From contig NZ_CP007501.1 of NCBI RefSeq assembly GCF_000973625.1, positions 496,001-560,000 on the forward strand: 64,000 nucleotides of DNA, read 5' to 3'. Below, piece after piece: positions 60,286 to 64,000 of the stretch; position 1 is the first letter of the stretch, and each line of letters begins with the position of its first letter. Below the pieces are notes generated by a model. The model saw only the letters and a program-made list of their open reading frames with translations. It was not told where the DNA came from and made no database searches. The position numbers were made by a program, and so were the translations under genes. This DNA comes from Polynucleobacter duraquae (GTDB lineage Bacteria; Pseudomonadota; Gammaproteobacteria; Burkholderiales; Burkholderiaceae).

Positions 60286-61296
60286 TTGAGCGCTTCAAGC
60301 ACCTTTAATACTAATTTCAAGCAATACCTGATATCCGCTAAGGTGAAGGGTGCTGGCATACCCGCTGGCTTACAAGAACTGTTATTAGCAGTTGCACATA
60401 CTTGTTCAACCCTGAGTCATGAGGTCGCACAAGGCGCTTTAATTGGTTTACTAGGCTCTGCTGGCACTGGTAATGTCCAGGGTGAAGTTCAGCAAAAACT
60501 GGATGTGATTGCCAATGACTTACTAATTGATGGTGTACAGGGATGTAAATCCCTGGCCGGTCTGGCTTCCGAAGAAATGGAATTACCACTCCCAGTTCAG
60601 GGCACTGGCGACTACTTGCTATTGTTTGATCCATTGGATGGTTCGTCAAATATCGATGTGAATGTATCTATCGGTACGATTTTCTCTGTACTCAAGAAGC
60701 AGGATCCTGCAGCCTCATTACAAACTTCAGATTTCTTATTATCAGGCCGTCATCAAGTGGCCGCAGGTTATGTTGTCTATGGTCCGCAAACTACCATGGC
60801 ATTAACGCTGGGCGATGGCGTAGTGATGTTTACGCTCAATAAGGTGACTGGTGAATTCATCTTAATTAAGCATGCAGTTGAGATTGCGCACTCAACGGAA
60901 GAGTTTGCCATCAATATGTCGAATATGCGTCACTGGGCCGAGCCTGTGCGCCGCTATGTAGATGAGTGCTTAGCAGGTGTCAGTGGCGAACGTGATAAAG
61001 ATTTCAACATGCGCTGGATTGCGTCCATGGTTGCCGATGTTCACCGCGTCTTATCGCGTGGCGGTATCTTTATGTATCCATGGGACCAACGTGAACCCCA
61101 TAAGCCAGGCAAGTTACGCCTGATGTATGAAGCTAATCCCATGAGCTTTTTAGTAGAGCAGGCTGGTGGCGCATCAACTAATGGTGACCAATTAATTATG
61201 GACATGATTCCTACAGAATTACATGAGCGTGTCTCTGTCATGCTGGGGTCTAAAGAAGAGATTGAGCGCTTACAGCATTACCATTCGCAGGTGTAG
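60286..61296 (+). CDS. fbp: Fructose-1,6-bisphosphatase class 1
   Basis: Protein of 336 residues for gluconeogenesis. The metal site [15 protein letters not shown], the GGIFMYPWD segment and [19 protein letters not shown] are diagnostic. The start codon is TTG at 60286, with GGAG nine bases upstream; no in-frame ATG gives a full N-terminus. Gluconeogenesis fits a cell growing on small carboxylates. A terminator follows. Confidence 0.95.
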   Translation: MSASSTFNTNFKQYLISAKVKGAGIPAGLQELLLAVAHTCSTLSHEVAQGALIGLLGSAGTGNVQGEVQQKLDVIANDLLIDGVQGCKSLAGLASEEMELPLPVQGTGDYLLLFDPLDGSSNIDVNVSIGTIFSVLKKQDPAASLQTSDFLLSGRHQVAAGYVVYGPQTTMALTLGDGVVMFTLNKVTGEFILIKHAVEIAHSTEEFAINMSNMRHWAEPVRRYVDECLAGVSGERDKDFNMRWIASMVADVHRVLSRGGIFMYPWDQREPHKPGKLRLMYEANPMSFLVEQAGGASTNGDQLIMDMIPTELHERVSVMLGSKEEIERLQHYHSQV

Positions 61297-61330
61297 GTGT
61301 TTGCCTCTTCCTGAGCTAGTAAGATCAAAC

Positions 61331-61360
61331 AAAAACGCCAACTCACTGATTGGCGTTTTT
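61331..61360. terminator. Bidirectional terminator between fbp and cphA
   Basis: AAAAACGCCAA and TTGGCGTTTTT form an eleven-pair stem with an eight-base loop, with A- and T-runs on both sides, between converging genes. Confidence 0.9.
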
Positions 61361-61395
61361 ACTTCAGGCCGTTGCCTAAAAAATGAATTAAACGA

Positions 61396-63966
61396 TTATG
61401 GCCGAACCTGCTCTTTAAGGTAGGCTAGCGATTCTTCGACTTGGTCAATGAGTATCAAGCAGATATCGCCGGCAGACAAATCATTCAGAGCCGTATCAAT
61501 AGCAAGAAATTCACCAGTAATCTCTTTAACTTGCTTGGCTTTCTTGGTGCCTACTAAACCTTCTTGAAGAAGCTTGAGCACTTCACCATCTTCGCGGCCA
61601 CGCTGACACTGATCTTGATACAGAATGACATTGTCAAAGCTATTGCCAAGAATACGAGTTAGATCGCGAATATCTTCATCACGACGATCGCCGGCACCGC
61701 TAATAACAACGTGACTCTTCTTGGGTTTCATGGCCTCAATTGCGCTAGCTAAAGCGCGCATAGCATCTGGATTGTGGCCATAGTCAGCAATGACAGTGGC
61801 ACCTTTATGCTGGAATTGATTAAAGCGACCTGGCACAGCATTTGCAGAGCTCTCAAACGAGTGGAGGCCACGCGCAATCTTTTCAGCATCCAAGCCTAAT
61901 GCCCAAGCCGCTCCAATAGAAGCCATGGCGTTTTCAATTTGGAAGCCTAAAACGCCATTCTGGGTCAACGGAATTTCGCTAACCGGGAAGCGAAAGAGAA
62001 CGCGTGATCCTTTGGAGCAGACGATAAAGGCCCCATCAAAGTAAATCACTTTTTTGTTTTTAGCTCGATGTGCCGCAATCACGGGGTGATGTTGATTTTG
62101 CGCAAAGAAAATCACTCGACCAGTGCAAACATCCCCCATCTTCACTACTATAGGATCCGTAGCATTGAGAACTGCGGCGCCAGACGGCGCCACATTTTGA
62201 ACAACTACCCGTTTCAGAATCGCTAAGTCTTCAACACTGGTGATGTAGTTAAGACCGAGATGATCTCCTTCGCCAATATTGGTAACAACAGCAACTTCAC
62301 AGCGGTCAAAACCCAAGCCTTCACGCAGCATTCCGCCGCGAGCTGTTTCTAAAACAGCGGCATCTACGTCGGGATGCATGAGGACGTTACGAGCACTCTT
62401 GGGCCCACTGCAGTCTCCAGAATCAATCAGTCGATGGTTGATATACACGCCATCAGTGGTTGTCATGCCAACACGTAGGCCAGTCTCATTAAGTAGATGA
62501 GAAATCAGGCGTACGGTAGTTGTTTTACCGTTGGTTCCAGTCACTGCAACAACTGGAATTCTGCCATCCTCGCCAAGAGGGTACATCGTATTAATGATGT
62601 CTTCGCCTACAGGACGGCTCTTGCCATAGGAAGGCTTGAGATGCATACGTAGGCCTGGTGCGGCATTGACCTCAACAATTCCACCGCCTTGAGCTTCTAA
62701 AGGCTTGTAAATTGCTTCGCACAAAATATCAACACCTGCGATGTCCAAGCCAATCATTTGCGCAGCAGCGATAGCGCTGGCTGCAACATCAGGATGGACA
62801 TCATCTGTAACATCAGTTGCTGTGCCACCAGTACTCAGGTTGGCATTGTTACGCAGCAAAACGCGTTCCCCAGTTTTGGGAATGTATTTGGGGCTCAGAT
62901 TATTGCTGGCTAAATGCGCAAGAGCAATATCGTCAAACCGAATCTTTGTTAATGCTGTTGCATGACCGTCACCACGTAATGGATTTTTATTTTCCAGCTC
63001 AACTAGTTCAGCAACGGTATGCTTGTCATCGCCAATCACTTGAGCGGGTTCGCGACGTGCCGCAGCAGATAGGCGATTGCCGACTACTAATAAACGGTAG
63101 TCTGCGCCGGGTAAATAGCGCTCCACAATAGTTTCTCGACCAAAGGCTTGCGTCACAACAAAGCCAGCACGTATCTCTTCCTCTGTTTGAATGTTCGCAA
63201 CAACACCTTTACCTTGATTACCATCTTTAGGTTTAAGCACTATGGGGCCGCCAATTTTCTGTGCCGCGCGCCATGCATCATCAGCAGTGGTGACTACCTC
63301 GCCAATTGGAACTGATACGCCAGCGGCTGCTAAGAGATTTTTAGTGAGCTCTTTGTCTTGTGCAATGGCTTCTGCAATTGCGCTTGTATCGCTGGTCTCG
63401 GCGGCTTGAATACGTTTTTGTTTGCTACCCCAACCAAACTGCACCATGCTGCCCTCAGTCATACGGCGATAAGGGATATTTCTTTGTACTGCAGCGTCAA
63501 CAATGGATCCAGTGCTCGGGCCTAGGCGTACATCCTCATACAAAGCCTCTAATTCTGAGAGGGCAGCTGCTAAATCAAACGGTACATCATTAAGAGTTGC
63601 CTGGATTAGTCCAAATGCAAAGTCAAAAGCCATGCGACCAACGACTTCTTCTGTGTATTCCACTACGACTTGATAGACGCCCGCATCAACAGTTTGTACT
63701 GTGCGGCTAAAGGTGACTGGACAGCCAGCCTGAGACTGAAGGCCTAATGCAGCATGCTCCAAGGCATGGGCTAGGGAGAGAGCTTCATTGTGTCCACCTC
63801 GGCGCATACTACCTAACTGGGGAAAGCGTTCGCGAATCTTGATTTCAAATTGGGGAATTAAGTCGATTGAGCGCTCTGATTCGTCACAAGAAACAATTGC
63901 TTCTAAAGAAGTATGGCGGCTCCATAAATTCGGGCCACGCAATATGCGAATACGGGTGATTTCCAA
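61396..63966 (-). CDS. cphA: Cyanophycin synthetase CphA
   Basis: Protein of 856 residues that builds the aspartate-arginine storage polymer cyanophycin. An N-terminal domain (about 1-160) is followed by an ATP-grasp domain (VLKPKDGNQGKGV near 243-255, VEVNAAPGLRMHL near 431-443) and a Mur-ligase-like domain with the P-loop VTGTNGKTTT at 475-484. It starts with TTG immediately after the TAA of the upstream gene, with no gap. Its arginine demand connects it to argH in this window. Confidence 0.95.
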   Translation of the reverse strand: MEITRIRILRGPNLWSRHTSLEAIVSCDESERSIDLIPQFEIKIRERFPQLGSMRRGGHNEALSLAHALEHAALGLQSQAGCPVTFSRTVQTVDAGVYQVVVEYTEEVVGRMAFDFAFGLIQATLNDVPFDLAAALSELEALYEDVRLGPSTGSIVDAAVQRNIPYRRMTEGSMVQFGWGSKQKRIQAAETSDTSAIAEAIAQDKELTKNLLAAAGVSVPIGEVVTTADDAWRAAQKIGGPIVLKPKDGNQGKGVVANIQTEEEIRAGFVVTQAFGRETIVERYLPGADYRLLVVGNRLSAAARREPAQVIGDDKHTVAELVELENKNPLRGDGHATALTKIRFDDIALAHLASNNLSPKYIPKTGERVLLRNNANLSTGGTATDVTDDVHPDVAASAIAAAQMIGLDIAGVDILCEAIYKPLEAQGGGIVEVNAAPGLRMHLKPSYGKSRPVGEDIINTMYPLGEDGRIPVVAVTGTNGKTTTVRLISHLLNETGLRVGMTTTDGVYINHRLIDSGDCSGPKSARNVLMHPDVDAAVLETARGGMLREGLGFDRCEVAVVTNIGEGDHLGLNYITSVEDLAILKRVVVQNVAPSGAAVLNATDPIVVKMGDVCTGRVIFFAQNQHHPVIAAHRAKNKKVIYFDGAFIVCSKGSRVLFRFPVSEIPLTQNGVLGFQIENAMASIGAAWALGLDAEKIARGLHSFESSANAVPGRFNQFQHKGATVIADYGHNPDAMRALASAIEAMKPKKSHVVISGAGDRRDEDIRDLTRILGNSFDNVILYQDQCQRGREDGEVLKLLQEGLVGTKKAKQVKEITGEFLAIDTALNDLSAGDICLILIDQVEESLAYLKEQVRP

Positions 63967-64000
63967 TTAAGCCCCTGCTGGAATATTGGAGCTGGAAACA
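63967..64000 (-). CDS. C-terminal tail of an upstream gene, probably a second cyanophycin synthetase
   Basis: Only the last ten codons are inside the window, reading VSSNIPAGA and a TAA stop. Burkholderiaceae often carry two cyanophycin synthetase genes in tandem, and this stop touches the cphA start, so a cphA-type paralogue is the likely identity. The stretch is too short for certainty. Confidence 0.5.
   Translation of the reverse strand, partial: VSSSNIPAGA

Overview
The window looks like chromosome of a freshwater betaproteobacterium of the Burkholderiaceae, most like Polynucleobacter. This rests on gene content, gene order and protein resemblance (lptF/lptG divergent from pepA-holC, a DUF3460-scpA-panC run, zapA followed by 6S RNA, tandem cyanophycin synthetases) and on moderate base composition. 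No database search was run. Genes are dense, mostly in short operons, and I see no insertion sequence, prophage, integrase or CRISPR array.

Layout. 1-2.4 kb: three lipopolysaccharide-type glycosyltransferases, divergent from the lipid A flippase msbA. 4.2-10.9 kb: minus-strand housekeeping genes (rng, maf, rlmH, rsfS, nadD, hemF, purD, yebC). Then tRNA-Leu(CAA), cysB, lptG/lptF, and plus-strand pepA-holC-lgt. 17.5-21.5 kb: a malonate module (malonyl-CoA decarboxylase, a tripartite-tricarboxylate binding protein, malonyl-CoA synthetase), followed by a TauE/SafE permease. 22.4-23.2 kb: 6S RNA, zapA and a small coiled-coil gene. 23.2-28.2 kb: a complete vitamin B12 uptake set (btuB-btuF-btuC-btuD) behind a cobalamin riboswitch.

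28.2-34.5 kb is the most interesting part. A cysteine-free CRP/FNR-family regulator precedes oxalyl-CoA decarboxylase (oxc), formyl-CoA:oxalate CoA-transferase (frc), a second divergent frc paralogue, and a formyltransferase that resembles the N-terminal hydrolase domain of 10-formyl-tetrahydrofolate dehydrogenase more than a tRNA formyltransferase. A perfect FNR-type palindrome lies upstream of oxc, spaced as a class II activator site from a -10-like hexamer. The oxc and frc2 leaders contain strong inverted repeats. I read this as an oxalate-to-formyl-CoA/C1 system with a local regulator and a possible link to the folate pool.

34.5-64 kb: panC, scpA, DUF3460, a short metG, fdhD (formate dehydrogenase maturation, which fits the formate theme), dcd, an Arg/Lys/Orn decarboxylase, two TRAP membrane subunits without a binding protein, argH, hemC/hemD, ubiC, a DEAD-box helicase with a structured leader and repetitive RGG-like tail, a LeuE-like exporter, a coniferyl-aldehyde-type dehydrogenase, msrA, pdxH, tcdA, an amino-acid permease with alanine dehydrogenase, a GDT1-type transporter, pepN, fbp and cyanophycin synthetase. 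The last abuts the tail of another gene at the right edge.

Taken together, the catabolic genes suggest use of small carboxylic acids (oxalate, malonate, perhaps formate) typical of humic waters, with B12 taken up from outside and nitrogen stored as cyanophycin. These lifestyle statements are inference.
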